A stretch of 64,000 nucleotides of DNA, taken from an uncultured Verrucomicrobiota bacterium (GTDB taxonomy: Bacteria > Verrucomicrobiota > Kiritimatiellia > CAIQIC01 > Lenti-01). The position numbers and the translations under genes are program-made. Below, piece by piece: positions 10,712 to 20,050 of this stretch. The notes beneath the pieces are model-generated. The model saw only the letters and a list, made by a program, of their open reading frames with translations. It was not told the DNA's origin and ran no database searches. Positions within the stretch are counted from its first letter, which is position 1, and every line of letters starts with the position of its first letter. Location of the stretch: assembly GCA_937860055.1 (NCBI GenBank), contig CALMBO010000027.1, positions 1 to 64,000 of the forward strand. The letters are read 5' to 3'.

Positions 10712-11968
10712 CTATGCGAGCCGCCAAATCAAGGGGAATCCAACGGCGACCAGGATGCTCCAAGTGGAATAGGCGGGAAGATAAGTCACGATCCATTGCT
10801 CCAGGCTCGCAAAGGGGTCTTTATGAAGGATGAACCGCAGATATCGGAGCAGAATGCCGGCTAGATGGCCGAAAGCGAGCAGGTTGGCGCCGAGAACCGC
10901 CACGCGGTTGGGAGTAAAGCCGTAGGAGGTCAGGCGGAATAAAATGGCCGACAGAGCGACGACATCGATCATCAACGTGACCGAAACCAGGCCGATGTTC
11001 ATGTAGTCGCCGAGGCCGGGATTCTCCCTTCCGCCCCGCTCGGAGATGGAAAAGACACAGAGGCCGAGCACGACCAGCAGCAGTCCGTTGAAGGCGATGA
11101 GGAATTCCCGGTCCGTGAACGGACTCTTGTGCTGGAGGGCCATGGCCGCGAGATAGGAAACGACCGTGACTAGGAACAGGGGGGTGAAGATCTTGGCGAG
11201 CAGGGGGGCGAACCGAAAGCGGTTGCCAACCACCCGGTCCACAAGCAAGGTCGCGACGATGGGGGCGGCCACCGCCCCATAGACCACCACGTTTTCGAGG
11301 TACCAGTTTTCGATGTGCAGCTGGATCAGGTCGAAGAGCGCGATGGTCAGCCCCGTCATGACCATGCCGCCGATCCAGATCATGGTGGTGTAGATGAGCA
11401 ATTCCCCATTGTAGCGGAGGTAATCCATCCTGCCCCCCAGGTTCTTCCATTCCCCGCCCAGGAAGGCAACCCCCAGCAGGGACCACAGGAAGAAAGGCGT
11501 GTGCAAACACGCCAGAATAATGGTGTGGGAATCATGGCGGTCCGGCAGGAGGTTCAAATAGAGCAGCGCGGCGATCAGGAGCGCGAAGGCGAACTGCGCG
11601 ACTCGCTTCGGAGCCGGCTTTTGGATGCAGAAATAGGCGATGAGGGCGCCGGCCAGGATGCCGGAAAGGTTCCGGGCATAGAACCATTCCTCGTCGAGGG
11701 CGGAAAAGAAATGGGGAAGCTTTATCAGCGTGCCGGCGAGGAGGGAGAGGACAACCACCCAGCCCACATCCCGGCCTTGCCAGCGGGCGGTTTCACTGGC
11801 GGCGGGTGGGGCATAGAACAGGCGTTCCTGCCATGCTTGCAAAACGGGGGAATCGGGGCGGGCGGCAAATGCGCCGGGAAAGGCCTTGGCAAACTCCCTG
11901 GGGTGGGCCCGATACAGGTCTTCAAGTCCGCGGGGAGAGTCGATGACCTCAATGATCTTGTCTTTCAT
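10712..11968 (-). CDS. Polytopic membrane protein of unknown function
   Basis: 418 aa from MKDKIIEVIDSPRG; many hydrophobic TM segments; the longer ORF upstream reads through the tRNA-Pro region. Confidence 0.75.
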   Translation of the reverse strand: MKDKIIEVIDSPRGLEDLYRAHPREFAKAFPGAFAARPDSPVLQAWQERLFYAPPAASETARWQGRDVGWVVVLSLLAGTLIKLPHFFSALDEEWFYARNLSGILAGALIAYFCIQKPAPKRVAQFAFALLIAALLYLNLLPDRHDSHTIILACLHTPFFLWSLLGVAFLGGEWKNLGGRMDYLRYNGELLIYTTMIWIGGMVMTGLTIALFDLIQLHIENWYLENVVVYGAVAAPIVATLLVDRVVGNRFRFAPLLAKIFTPLFLVTVVSYLAAMALQHKSPFTDREFLIAFNGLLLVVLGLCVFSISERGGRENPGLGDYMNIGLVSVTLMIDVVALSAILFRLTSYGFTPNRVAVLGANLLAFGHLAGILLRYLRFILHKDPFASLEQWIVTYLPAYSTWSILVAVGFPLIWRLA

Positions 11969-12019
11969 GTTATTTCCCGATGGTGTTTGTCCGGCGAGTT
12001 GCTTTGGTCGAAAAGAGAG

Positions 12020-12096
12020 TGGTCGGGGCGGCGGGATTTGAACCCGCGACATCGAGCTCCCAAAGCTCGCGCTCTACCAGGCTGAGCCACGCCCCG
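12020..12096 (-). tRNA. tRNA-Pro (TGG), encoded CCA
   Basis: Reverse complement CGGGGCGTGGCTCAGCCTGGTAGAGCGCGAGCTTTGGGAGCTC...GCGGGTTCAAATCCCGCCGCCCCGACCA. Confidence 0.95.
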
Positions 12097-12113
12097 TGCA
12101 AACATCATCAAAG

Positions 12114-12138
12114 AAAAACCTCCGATTGCTCGGAGGTT
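12114..12138 (-). terminator. Intrinsic terminator after tRNA-Asp
   Basis: AACCTCCGA-GCAA-TCGGAGGTT perfect 9-bp stem followed by T-rich run on the minus strand. Confidence 0.8.
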
Positions 12139-12149
12139 CGGTTTTCAAG

Positions 12150-12227
12150 TGGCGGGGTCGACGGGACTTGAACCCGCAACCTTCGGCGTGACAAGCCGAC
12201 GCTCTAACCAAGTTGAGCTACGACCCC
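12150..12227 (-). tRNA. tRNA-Asp (GTC), encoded CCA
   Basis: Reverse complement GGGGTCGTAGCTCAACTTGGTTAGAGCGTCGGCTTGTCACGCCGAAGGTTGCGGGTTCAAGTCCCGTCGACCCCGCCA. Confidence 0.96.
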
Positions 12228-12354
12228 GTGGCTCAAAAATCACGCCGAACATATCCGAAACCCGTTGGCTTGCAAGCCGAAAAATGGGGGGAGGGGCGGA
12301 ATTTCCATGGAAGGAGGGCGCCGGGCCTCCCAAAGGGCGGGAAAAGCCCTGTTT

Positions 12355-13167
12355 TCACTCTTTTCCGCCGCGCTGGCGGACCACCTCGTAGAGGAGAATG
12401 GTGGCGGCGGCGGCGACGTTGAGGGAGTCGGCCTGGCCGAGCATGGGGATGCGCACCAGCTCGTCGGCCCGGGTCATCCAGGCATCGGAGAGGCCGAACT
12501 GTTCGGCGCCGACGACGATGGCGATGGGCTTCGTCATGTCCACCTCCGTGTAGTTCTTCGTGGCGTGGGGGGAGGCGGCGAGGGAGCGGATGCCGTTGGC
12601 CTTGAGCCAGGCGAGGGTTTCCTCGGTGGAGGCCTCGGCGATGGGGACGGTGAAGAGGGTGCCGATGCTGGCGCGGACGACGTTGGGATTGTTGATGTCG
12701 GTGCAGCGGTCGCAGACGACGAGGGCGTCGGCGCCGGCGGCATCGGTGGTGCGGAGCATGGTGCCGAGGTTGCCGGGTTTTTCGATATGTTCGCCGATGA
12801 CGATGAAGGGGTTGGGGGGGAGCTTCAGGTCGGCGAGGGTGCGGCGGATCTGCGGGCAGAGGGCGAGGAGGCCTTCGGGACGGTCGCGGTAGGCAATCTT
12901 CATGAAGACGGGCTCGGTGCATTCGAAAAGCGGCACGTTCAGTTCGGCGCAGCGGGCGACGAGGGCGGGCTCGTTCTTGCCCTGGTAGAGGGCAGGGCAA
13001 TAGAACAGCTTCAGGACGGGAATGTGGTTGTCGATGGCGCGCTTGACCTCGCGGTAGCCCTCGACGATGAGGAGGGCGTTTTCGTCGCGGTGGGAACGCT
13101 GGCGGAGCTTGACGACTTCCTTGATTCCGGCGTTCTGGAGGCTGGAGACGGGCTGGGGGGTGGTCAT
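12355..13167 (-). CDS. TrmH/SpoU-family RNA methyltransferase
   Basis: GEHIEKPGNLGTMLRTTDAAGAD, VVGAEQFGLSDAWM, IPMLGQADSLNVAAAATILLYE. Confidence 0.93.
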   Translation of the reverse strand: MTTPQPVSSLQNAGIKEVVKLRQRSHRDENALLIVEGYREVKRAIDNHIPVLKLFYCPALYQGKNEPALVARCAELNVPLFECTEPVFMKIAYRDRPEGLLALCPQIRRTLADLKLPPNPFIVIGEHIEKPGNLGTMLRTTDAAGADALVVCDRCTDINNPNVVRASIGTLFTVPIAEASTEETLAWLKANGIRSLAASPHATKNYTEVDMTKPIAIVVGAEQFGLSDAWMTRADELVRIPMLGQADSLNVAAAATILLYEVVRQRGGKE

Positions 13168-13168
13168 A

Positions 13169-13215
13169 GGGGGGAGGGGGGGTGAGGGTTCAGGGTTCGG
13201 GGTTCAGGGTTGGGT
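13169..13215. repeat. G-rich telomere-like short repeats (GGGTTC/A)
   Basis: ggggggaggggggtgagggttcagggttcggggttcagggttggg; several G3+ runs between two genes. Confidence 0.7.
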
Positions 13216-13233
13216 GCATGGTGTCTCCTGACT

Positions 13234-14247
13234 TCATGACTTCCACGACTTTTTGCGGGGGGAGAGGCCGACGAGGTCGACGGAGCGGGCGAGGCCGTAG
13301 AGGAAATAGAGGACGACGAGGCGCAGGAAGAGGACGGGCGAATTGGCGCGGTCGGCGATGAGGAGGGCGGGCAGGAGGGTGACGGCGGCGAGAGGGGCGA
13401 GCAGGAGGAGGAACCAGGGGGAGAAGAGGGCGGCCATCACGAGTCCGAGGAAGGCGAGGAGCAGGGAGGCGAGGAAGGCGAGGGAGAAGTAGATGGCGTT
13501 GGCGCCGGATTTGCCGCCGGAGCTTTTCAGGATGGTGGAGTAGGCCTTGCGGTTGGCGTGCCAGAGCTGCTGGCGGTAGTACTGGCGCAGGGTGGAGGGT
13601 TCGCCGAGATGCGTGACGCGCAGGGAGGGGAGGGCGACGACCTCGGCGCCGGCCTGGGTGGCGCGGAAGGCGAAGTCGGTATCCTCGCCGGTGGTGAGGG
13701 ATTCATCGAAGGAAGGGATGACGGCCAGGAGGGGGCGGTTGAAGAGCATGTTGCGGGTGGTGATGAGGCGGAAGGCGTCGGGGATCACGGGGGCGGCCTG
13801 GCCCTGTTGCGCGGCGGGATTCTTGTGGTGCCAGTGGGCATGCCAAGCGCGCTGGATCCAGTTGCCGGCCGCGGGGGGATGCACGGGGTAGCCGAGCATG
13901 ACGGGGGTTGGCTTGAGGAGCCACGGGGCGGCATGGACGAGCCAGTCCTTGTCGGGCATGCAGTCGCCGTCGAGGAAGGCGAGGGCGGAGCCGCGCGCGG
14001 CGCGGAGGGCATGGTTGCGGCAGACGGGGATGGAGGCGCCGGGGAAGACGAGGCATTCGTCGAAGCCGGCCTCGCGGGCGGTTTCGACCGAGCCATCGCG
14101 GCTGCCGCCGTCGACCAGGATGATCTCGAGGCTCCAGCCTTCGGGAAGGTGGAGGTGGTCGAGGGCGTCCTTGAGGCCGGGGAGGTGCTTCGCCTCGTTG
14201 AGGGCGACGACCAGGACGGAAAGGATATGCTGGCGGGGGGCGGTCAT
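13234..14247 (-). CDS. Family 2 glycosyltransferase with C-terminal TM region
   Basis: LSVLVVALNEAKHLPGLKDALD, IILVDGGSRDGSVE, LAFLDGDCMPDKDW; C-terminal hydrophobic helices. Confidence 0.9.
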   Translation of the reverse strand: MTAPRQHILSVLVVALNEAKHLPGLKDALDHLHLPEGWSLEIILVDGGSRDGSVETAREAGFDECLVFPGASIPVCRNHALRAARGSALAFLDGDCMPDKDWLVHAAPWLLKPTPVMLGYPVHPPAAGNWIQRAWHAHWHHKNPAAQQGQAAPVIPDAFRLITTRNMLFNRPLLAVIPSFDESLTTGEDTDFAFRATQAGAEVVALPSLRVTHLGEPSTLRQYYRQQLWHANRKAYSTILKSSGGKSGANAIYFSLAFLASLLLAFLGLVMAALFSPWFLLLLAPLAAVTLLPALLIADRANSPVLFLRLVVLYFLYGLARSVDLVGLSPRKKSWKS

Positions 14248-14981
14248 GGCTTTTTCGGGAGCTGGTTGGCGGCCCACTGGGTCTGCGAGGCCATGCCGAG
14301 GAGGATCTGGACATCCTTCTCGGTGAGGGTGCCGCGGGAAAGGATGCGGCGGATGCCGAGCATCATGTGGTCGGCGGTGTCGTTCGTCATGAATCCGATG
14401 TCGAGGAGGGCCTTCCGCCATTTGGCGAACATGGCCTCGCGCATGGCGGAGGGGCATTCGAGGGATCGTTCCTGCGGCGGCTCGAAGGTGCCGGAGGCGA
14501 CGAAGAGCTCGTAGGCGCAGACCATGACGGACATGGCGATGTTGAGGGATTTGTAGTTCTCGGAGGACGGGATGCGGATGAACTGGGTGCAGAGGGCGAG
14601 ATCGTCGAGGGAGAGGCCGTTGTCCTCGGAGCCGAAGAGGAGGGCGACGGGGGTGTCGAGGGCGGCCTGGAGGAGGCGGGGGGCCCATTCGCGGGGCGTT
14701 TTGGAGTGGTCGCGGTAGAGGCCGCCGCGGTTGGAAGTGCCCGCGACAAGGCCGCAATCGGCGACGGCTTCGGCGGTGGTGGCGAACACCTTGCGGTTCT
14801 GGAGGATGTCACCGGCATGGCAGGCCATGGCGGCGGCCTCCTCCATGTCCATGCCGGGGCGGGGATCGACGAGGACGAGTTGGGACAGGCCCATGTTCAT
14901 CATGGCGCGGCAGGCGGATCCGACGTTGCCGCCATAGATGCTGTTGACCAGCACGATCCGGATGTTGTCGAGAGGGGACAT
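14244..14981 (-). CDS. tRNA (cytidine/uridine-2'-O-)-methyltransferase TrmJ-like
   Basis: IRIVLVNSIYGGNVGSACRAMMNMGLSQLVLVDPR, LLFGSEDNGLSLDDLALC, IPSSENYKSLNIAMSVMVCAYE. Confidence 0.9.
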   Translation of the reverse strand: MSPLDNIRIVLVNSIYGGNVGSACRAMMNMGLSQLVLVDPRPGMDMEEAAAMACHAGDILQNRKVFATTAEAVADCGLVAGTSNRGGLYRDHSKTPREWAPRLLQAALDTPVALLFGSEDNGLSLDDLALCTQFIRIPSSENYKSLNIAMSVMVCAYELFVASGTFEPPQERSLECPSAMREAMFAKWRKALLDIGFMTNDTADHMMLGIRRILSRGTLTEKDVQILLGMASQTQWAANQLPKKP

Positions 14982-15172
14982 CGCCGAGGATGATAGCGGA
15001 TGGGAAATGGAAAACAACCAGAAGAACGGAGGCGGGAGCCGCGGCCCGGGGGGCGGGGGAGGACATGGCCGGCGCCTTCCCGCGTCCTAGAGAGGATTCC
15101 GCCGGATGCGGGCAACACGAAGGCTGCCCCTCCAGAAAACGGGAGCCGGGGGCGGCTGCGGATGCGCAGGAC

Positions 15173-16930
15173 CTACTTCTTGATGGGGAGGGGGGGGTGG
15201 AACTTCTTCATCCAGGCGAGCTGGACGATCATCATGACCTGGTTGGTGGACCAGTAGAGGGAGAGGCCGGAGGGGAAGCTGTAGAACATGAAGGTGAAGA
15301 TGACGGGCATCATCATCATCATCTTCTGCTGCTGGGGGTCGCTGCTGGGGGTCATCTTCTGCTGGAGCCACATGGTGACGCCCATGAAGAGGGGCAGGAT
15401 GTTGATGCCGATGGGCAGGACGTCCCGGAAGAGGTTTTCCTGCGTGGAGAGGTCGGAGATCCACAGGAAGGAGGAGAAGCGCAGCTCGATGGCGCCGCGG
15501 AGGACGACGAAGAGGGCGAAGAAGACGGGGATCTGGATGAGCATGGGGAGGCAGCCGCCCATGGGGTTGATCTTGTGCTCCTTGTAGAGCGCCATCATTT
15601 CCTGCTGCTGCTTCTGGGCATCGCCCTTGTACTTCTCCTTCACGGCGGCGATGAGGGGCTGGATCTCCTGCATGTGGCGGGTGCTGACCATGGACTTGTG
15701 GTTCAGGGGCCAGAAGATGATGCGGATGATGAAGGTGAGCAGGATGATGGCGAGGCCGTAGCTGTAGGGCCAGACATGGTCGTGGATCCACACCATGACC
15801 TTGAGGATCCAGATGCCGACGACGCGCCAGAAGCCGAGCTGCAAAATGTCTTCCTGGTGGGGGCCGTTGGCCTTCAGGTCGGTGTAGACCTTGGGGCCGA
15901 TGTAGAAGGTGGCGTTCTGCTCGATCGCCTGGCCGGCGGCCAGATCGTAGTCGGGCATCTGGATGGCGGCGGAAACGCTCCGGATGGGGATCGTGGTGCG
16001 GGGGAAGATTCCCAGGAACGAAGAGTTGACGGGGGCGCCATGCGAGGCTTCCACGAGGCAGCGGTCGGCGCCATCGGCGGGGGTCAGGATCTGGGTGAAG
16101 TACTTGTTCTTGACGGCGACCCAATCCACGCCGACGGGCTCTTCGCCGGGGCCGGGGAGGGCCTGGGGTTTTCCGTCGCCGTCGGCGGGGAACCATTTGT
16201 CGAACTTCGCGCCCCAGTATTGGACGGCCTGGCTGCCGGTGAGGGTATCCACGCCAAGGAGGGGGACCTGCTGGTCGCCCGCTTCGCCGGGGAGATTGCC
16301 CATGGCGCCGGCCTGGAGCCCATAGCCGCGGAGGGCGATGGGGGCGGAGGACGTGTTCTCGATCCGGTCCACGATCTGCAGCTGGTAGCCGGAGCCGAGG
16401 GCGAGGGTGCGGTCCAAAACGAGGCCGTTGGGGAGGGACTTGCGATAGGCGATGGAATCCTCCGTGGCGGAGACCACCTCGAAGGAGGCGGCATCGGCCA
16501 GGCCGGGGTAGCCGATGGGGGCGGCGGCCGGCCGCTCGGAGAAATCGAAGGTGACCGGCGTGTCGGAACCCTTGGCGATGGGATAGTCGCGGAGAACGGC
16601 TTGGGCGATGCCGGCGCCGCGCGAAGACAGGGTCAGTTCGAGGCGGTCGTTGGAAAGGGTCGTGAGGACTTCGGGTGCCTCTTCCGCGGTGGCGGCGGGC
16701 GCCTCGGCCGGGGCGGCGGCGGGCATGGATTCGGAAGGCGCCGGGTGGGCTTCGGGGGCGGCGAGGGAGGTATCGGCCGGGAGGGAGGGGGCCTGCACCG
16801 TCTCGACGGCGGCGGGGGCCGGCTTGGCCTTGGCGGGGAAGAACTTGGCAATGACCTTCCGATCGATGGTCGGATAGGCCAGGAACAGGGCGAAAATGAG
16901 GATGATGGGCAACAGGTCTTTTTTCTTCAT
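15173..16930 (-). CDS. yidC: Membrane protein insertase YidC
   Basis: MKKKDLLPIILIFALFLAYP; periplasmic domain; YKEHKINPMGGCLPMLIQIPVFFALFVVLRGAIELR. Confidence 0.97.
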   Translation of the reverse strand: MKKKDLLPIILIFALFLAYPTIDRKVIAKFFPAKAKPAPAAVETVQAPSLPADTSLAAPEAHPAPSESMPAAAPAEAPAATAEEAPEVLTTLSNDRLELTLSSRGAGIAQAVLRDYPIAKGSDTPVTFDFSERPAAAPIGYPGLADAASFEVVSATEDSIAYRKSLPNGLVLDRTLALGSGYQLQIVDRIENTSSAPIALRGYGLQAGAMGNLPGEAGDQQVPLLGVDTLTGSQAVQYWGAKFDKWFPADGDGKPQALPGPGEEPVGVDWVAVKNKYFTQILTPADGADRCLVEASHGAPVNSSFLGIFPRTTIPIRSVSAAIQMPDYDLAAGQAIEQNATFYIGPKVYTDLKANGPHQEDILQLGFWRVVGIWILKVMVWIHDHVWPYSYGLAIILLTFIIRIIFWPLNHKSMVSTRHMQEIQPLIAAVKEKYKGDAQKQQQEMMALYKEHKINPMGGCLPMLIQIPVFFALFVVLRGAIELRFSSFLWISDLSTQENLFRDVLPIGINILPLFMGVTMWLQQKMTPSSDPQQQKMMMMMPVIFTFMFYSFPSGLSLYWSTNQVMMIVQLAWMKKFHPPLPIKK

Positions 16931-16940
16931 GGTTCAGCTC

Positions 16941-17180
16941 TCACTTAAATTCAGACTTCCTGGGCGGGACGGGGTCGAATCCGCCGGGATTCCACGGATG
17001 GCAGCGGGCCACCCGCCGGAGTCCCAAAAAAACGCCGTACCCTACTCCATGGACGCGGATGGCTTCCAGCATATAATTCGAGCAGGAAGGTTCGAAGCGG
17101 CAGCAATCGCCGAAAAGGTGCTTGAACGTTTTCTGGTAAACGCGGATCAAGAGGCACAGCGTCGCGGCGGCCGGGTTCAT
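16941..17180 (-). CDS. yidD: Membrane protein insertion efficiency factor YidD
   Basis: LIRVYQKTFKHLFGDCCRFEPSCSNYMLEAIRVHGVGYGVFLGLRRVARCHPWNPGGFDPVP. Confidence 0.96.
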   Translation of the reverse strand: MNPAAATLCLLIRVYQKTFKHLFGDCCRFEPSCSNYMLEAIRVHGVGYGVFLGLRRVARCHPWNPGGFDPVPPRKSEFK

Positions 17181-17599
17181 GGGGCGGGGGGCGTCAGGCC
17201 GGCCTGGGCGGCGAGCTTGAGCAGTTCGGCGACGAGGTCGGCCCAGGGGGCGGTGAGCGCGGAACGGCGGGCGACGAGGACGACATCGTCAGTCGAAGCG
17301 GTGAACCGGGCGCGGTGGCGGCGGAAGGCCTCGCGGAGGCGGCGCTTGGCGCGGGCGCGTTCGACGGCGTTGCCGACCTTCTTGCTGGCGACGACGCCGA
17401 GGCGCAGGGAGGCGTCGGGGGCGGTGCGCAGGAAAAGGACCATGTGGCGGCCATGCCAGCGCCGGTTCTGGCCGTAGGTTTCCTCGAACTGCGCCGGGCG
17501 GAGCAGGCGCTGCTTGCGGCAAAAGGTTTCGCGGACGCAAAACGCCCGGCCGGTTTCCTTCGAAGGGGGGACGGCCGGGCGGTCGCTGCCGGGTTGCAT
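17177..17599 (-). CDS. rnpA: Ribonuclease P protein component
   Basis: LGVVASKKVGNAVERARAKRRLREAFRRHRARF between yidD and rpmH. Confidence 0.95.
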   Translation of the reverse strand: MQPGSDRPAVPPSKETGRAFCVRETFCRKQRLLRPAQFEETYGQNRRWHGRHMVLFLRTAPDASLRLGVVASKKVGNAVERARAKRRLREAFRRHRARFTASTDDVVLVARRSALTAPWADLVAELLKLAAQAGLTPPAP

Positions 17600-17634
17600 G
17601 GGGGAAAAGCCCCGGCGCGGGGCGGGAAAAAGCC

Positions 17635-17781
17635 TTACTTCCTGTCGCTGACGGTCAAGGACTTGCGGCCCTTGGCGCGCCGGCGGCTGAGGACCTTGCG
17701 GCCGTTGGCCGTAGCCATCTTGGCGCGGAAGCCGTGCTTGCGGGCGCGCTTGATCTTGGAAGGATGATAGGTCGGTTGCAT
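17635..17781 (-). CDS. rpmH: 50S ribosomal protein L34
   Basis: Manual translation: [48 protein letters not shown] (48 aa; below ORF-track cutoff). Confidence 0.97.
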   Translation of the reverse strand: MQPTYHPSKIKRARKHGFRAKMATANGRKVLSRRRAKGRKSLTVSDRK

Positions 17782-17965
17782 ATTCAGGCCTTTCTTTGGA
17801 TAAAATGAAGGCCGTGTTTAGCCTGTTTCCGGGGTGGGTGTCAACCCTTTGTTGGGGGGAAACGGAGTCCGGAACCCCTTGGGGCTTGTTTTCGGCAGGA
17901 CCTTTTTCATATATTCCCGGCAAAGAATAAACAATTCCGGCGGAATCCGGAAGGGAAGGGACACC

Positions 17966-18883
17966 ATGAGAAGCATTGGGAAGTGGGTGGCGGTGTTTTG
18001 CGCGGCGGGCGTGGTGGGCATGGCGGCAGCCCAGGCGGCGGAGGGGAACCTGCGCTATTCCATCACGGTCAGCAAGTTTCCGAACGAGTCGGGATGGGCC
18101 GGGCAGTGGGACGTGGGCGACGGGTTCACGACGATCATGACCGATGCGCTGCAGCAGAACGGCAAGTTCATCGTCCTGGGCGATTCCGAGATGCGGCAGG
18201 AAGCGATGAAGGAGCAGGACTTGGCGGCGAGCGGCCGGATGGCCGGGGGGAACAAGGCGCCGCAGGTCGGCCGGATGACGCCGGCGCAGCTGCTGGTGCG
18301 GGGATCCATCACGCACGTGCAGAACGAGACCAGCGGCGGCAGCGGCGGCATCAGCTTCAAGGGGATTTCCCTGGGCGGCTCCAAGGGCAAGGCCGAGGTG
18401 AACATCACGATCTACCTGGTAGACAGCGAGACCGGCCAGGTCAAGGCGTCGCAGAAGGTGGTGGGCGTGGCCGGGCGCCGCGGGCTGGGCGTGGGCTACA
18501 GCGGAAGCGCGCTGGGCGGCCTGGGCGGCAACCTGGAAGGGTTCCAGAAGGACAACGTCGGCAAGGCGTGCGAAGACGCCGTGGTGCAGTGCGTGGAGTT
18601 CCTCGAGAAGCAGCTGGAAAGCATTCCGTGGCAGGCGTCGGTCATGCTGGCGGGCGCGGACAAGCTCGTCATCAACCGCGGCACGCGCGAAGGCGTTTCG
18701 GTGGGCCAGAAGTTCCAGATCGGCTCCTCCGAGGAGCTGGTGGATCCCGACACGGGCGAAGTGCTCGACATCGAAATGAAGACCATCGGCACCACCGAAG
18801 TGACCGAGGCCAAGGAAAAGATCGCCTATTGCACGCCGCTGAACGGCGTCGAAAAGGGAATGACCGTCGTTCCGGCCAAGTAG
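17966..18883 (+). CDS. CsgG/LpoB-like exported protein
   Basis: Signal peptide; ITVSKFPNESGWAGQWDVGDGFTTIMTDALQQNGKFIVLGDSEM...QLLVRGSITHV...VNITIYLVDSETGQVKASQKV. Confidence 0.75.
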   Translation: MRSIGKWVAVFCAAGVVGMAAAQAAEGNLRYSITVSKFPNESGWAGQWDVGDGFTTIMTDALQQNGKFIVLGDSEMRQEAMKEQDLAASGRMAGGNKAPQVGRMTPAQLLVRGSITHVQNETSGGSGGISFKGISLGGSKGKAEVNITIYLVDSETGQVKASQKVVGVAGRRGLGVGYSGSALGGLGGNLEGFQKDNVGKACEDAVVQCVEFLEKQLESIPWQASVMLAGADKLVINRGTREGVSVGQKFQIGSSEELVDPDTGEVLDIEMKTIGTTEVTEAKEKIAYCTPLNGVEKGMTVVPAK

Positions 18884-18907
18884 GATTTCCCGTCCGGCTG
18901 GAACCTT

Positions 18908-18940
18908 TGCCGCCGGGTCCTGCGAGGGGCCCGGCGGTTT
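18908..18940 (+). terminator. Hairpin downstream of the CsgG-like gene
   Basis: CCGCCGGGTCCTGCGAGGGGCCCGGCGG with a short T stretch. Confidence 0.5.
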
Positions 18941-18969
18941 CGCAAAGAACCCTCGCAAGGAGTTTTTCC

Positions 18970-20016
18970 ATGGAACCTGCTGCCTCCCCCGTTGTTCCTC
19001 CCGTTCCTCCGGCCGCCGATGATCAAGCGGTGCGCCACCACTATCCCCTGGCCCTGCGGAAGGCATCCTTCGGGGCGGCGCTGAAGCTGTTCGGACAAAC
19101 CCTTCCGTATGCGCTGGCGCGCTTCGGCATCCTGCTGGTCGTGACGGTCGTGACGATCGTGTGGGGCATCGCCACCTTCGGCGGGGCCGCCTGGACGGGG
19201 GAGAAGATCCACCCGGTGGTGGGGTGGGGCTGGATGGCCGTGGGATGCGGCGTGTATGGCTGGGCCTGGCATTTCATCGTGCGCTATGCGCTCTACCTGA
19301 TCAAATGCGGCCATGTCGCCGTGCTGACCGAGCTGGTCACGCGCGGGCAGGTCGGCAACGGCGGAGAGGGGATGTTCACCTACGGGAAGCGCGTCGTGAC
19401 GGAACGCTTCGCGCAGACCAATGTCCTGTTCGCCATGGACCTGCTGGTCGAGGGCGTGGTGCGCGCCTTCAACCGAACCTTGGACTGGGTGGCCCACCTG
19501 CTGCCCATTCCGGGCATGCAGGGGCTCATGAAGATCGTCCAGGCCATCCTGTACAGCGCCTCGACCTATCTGGACGAAACCATCTTCTCGTACATCCTGG
19601 CGCGCAACGAGGGCAATCCCTGGCAGGGCGGGCGGGACGGGTTGATCTACTATTGCCAGAACGCCAAGCCCATCCTCAAGACCGCCATCTGGGTGGTGAT
19701 CCTGGACAAGGTGCTCACCGTCGTGCTGTGGGCCATCATGATGCTGCCTGCGCTGCTGGTGACGCAGTGGATCGGCGGCGCCGCCGGCGGCTGGGCCATC
19801 GTCATTGCCGTGCTGTTCGCAGCCAATGCGCGCAGCGCGTTCCTCGAGCCGCTGTTCCTGATCATGGTCATGACGACCTTCCACGTCAGCGTCGAGAACC
19901 AGCCCATCAACCTCGAATGGGATGCGCGCCTGACGTCGCTCAGCGGGAAGTTCAAGGAAATCAAGGACAAGGCCGCCGGATGGGTGTCCGCGAAGCCCGC
20001 GTCCGGAGCGACCTGA
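18970..20016 (+). CDS. Multi-pass membrane protein of unknown function
   Basis: 348 aa from ATG 18970; FGILLVVTVVTIVWGIATFGG and further hydrophobic segments. Confidence 0.75.
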   Translation: MEPAASPVVPPVPPAADDQAVRHHYPLALRKASFGAALKLFGQTLPYALARFGILLVVTVVTIVWGIATFGGAAWTGEKIHPVVGWGWMAVGCGVYGWAWHFIVRYALYLIKCGHVAVLTELVTRGQVGNGGEGMFTYGKRVVTERFAQTNVLFAMDLLVEGVVRAFNRTLDWVAHLLPIPGMQGLMKIVQAILYSASTYLDETIFSYILARNEGNPWQGGRDGLIYYCQNAKPILKTAIWVVILDKVLTVVLWAIMMLPALLVTQWIGGAAGGWAIVIAVLFAANARSAFLEPLFLIMVMTTFHVSVENQPINLEWDARLTSLSGKFKEIKDKAAGWVSAKPASGAT

Positions 20017-20050
20017 ACCGGGCACCTCTGCGGAGGAGACCGGCGACCCC

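Noticed and set aside
11969-12052. 28-aa N-terminal extension of the membrane protein ORF (MSRVQIPPPRPLSFRPKQ...)
   Set aside because: This segment is translated tRNA sequence; the real start is the internal ATG at 11968.
14990-16948. 652-aa plus-strand ORF antisense to yidC
   Set aside because: Composition (Glu/Gly/His/Asp repeats) is the reverse complement of YidC codons; no domain.
17600-17966. Possible oriC next to rpmH
   Set aside because: No dnaA gene and no run of TTATCCACA-type DnaA boxes seen; only one weak tttggataa-like match.
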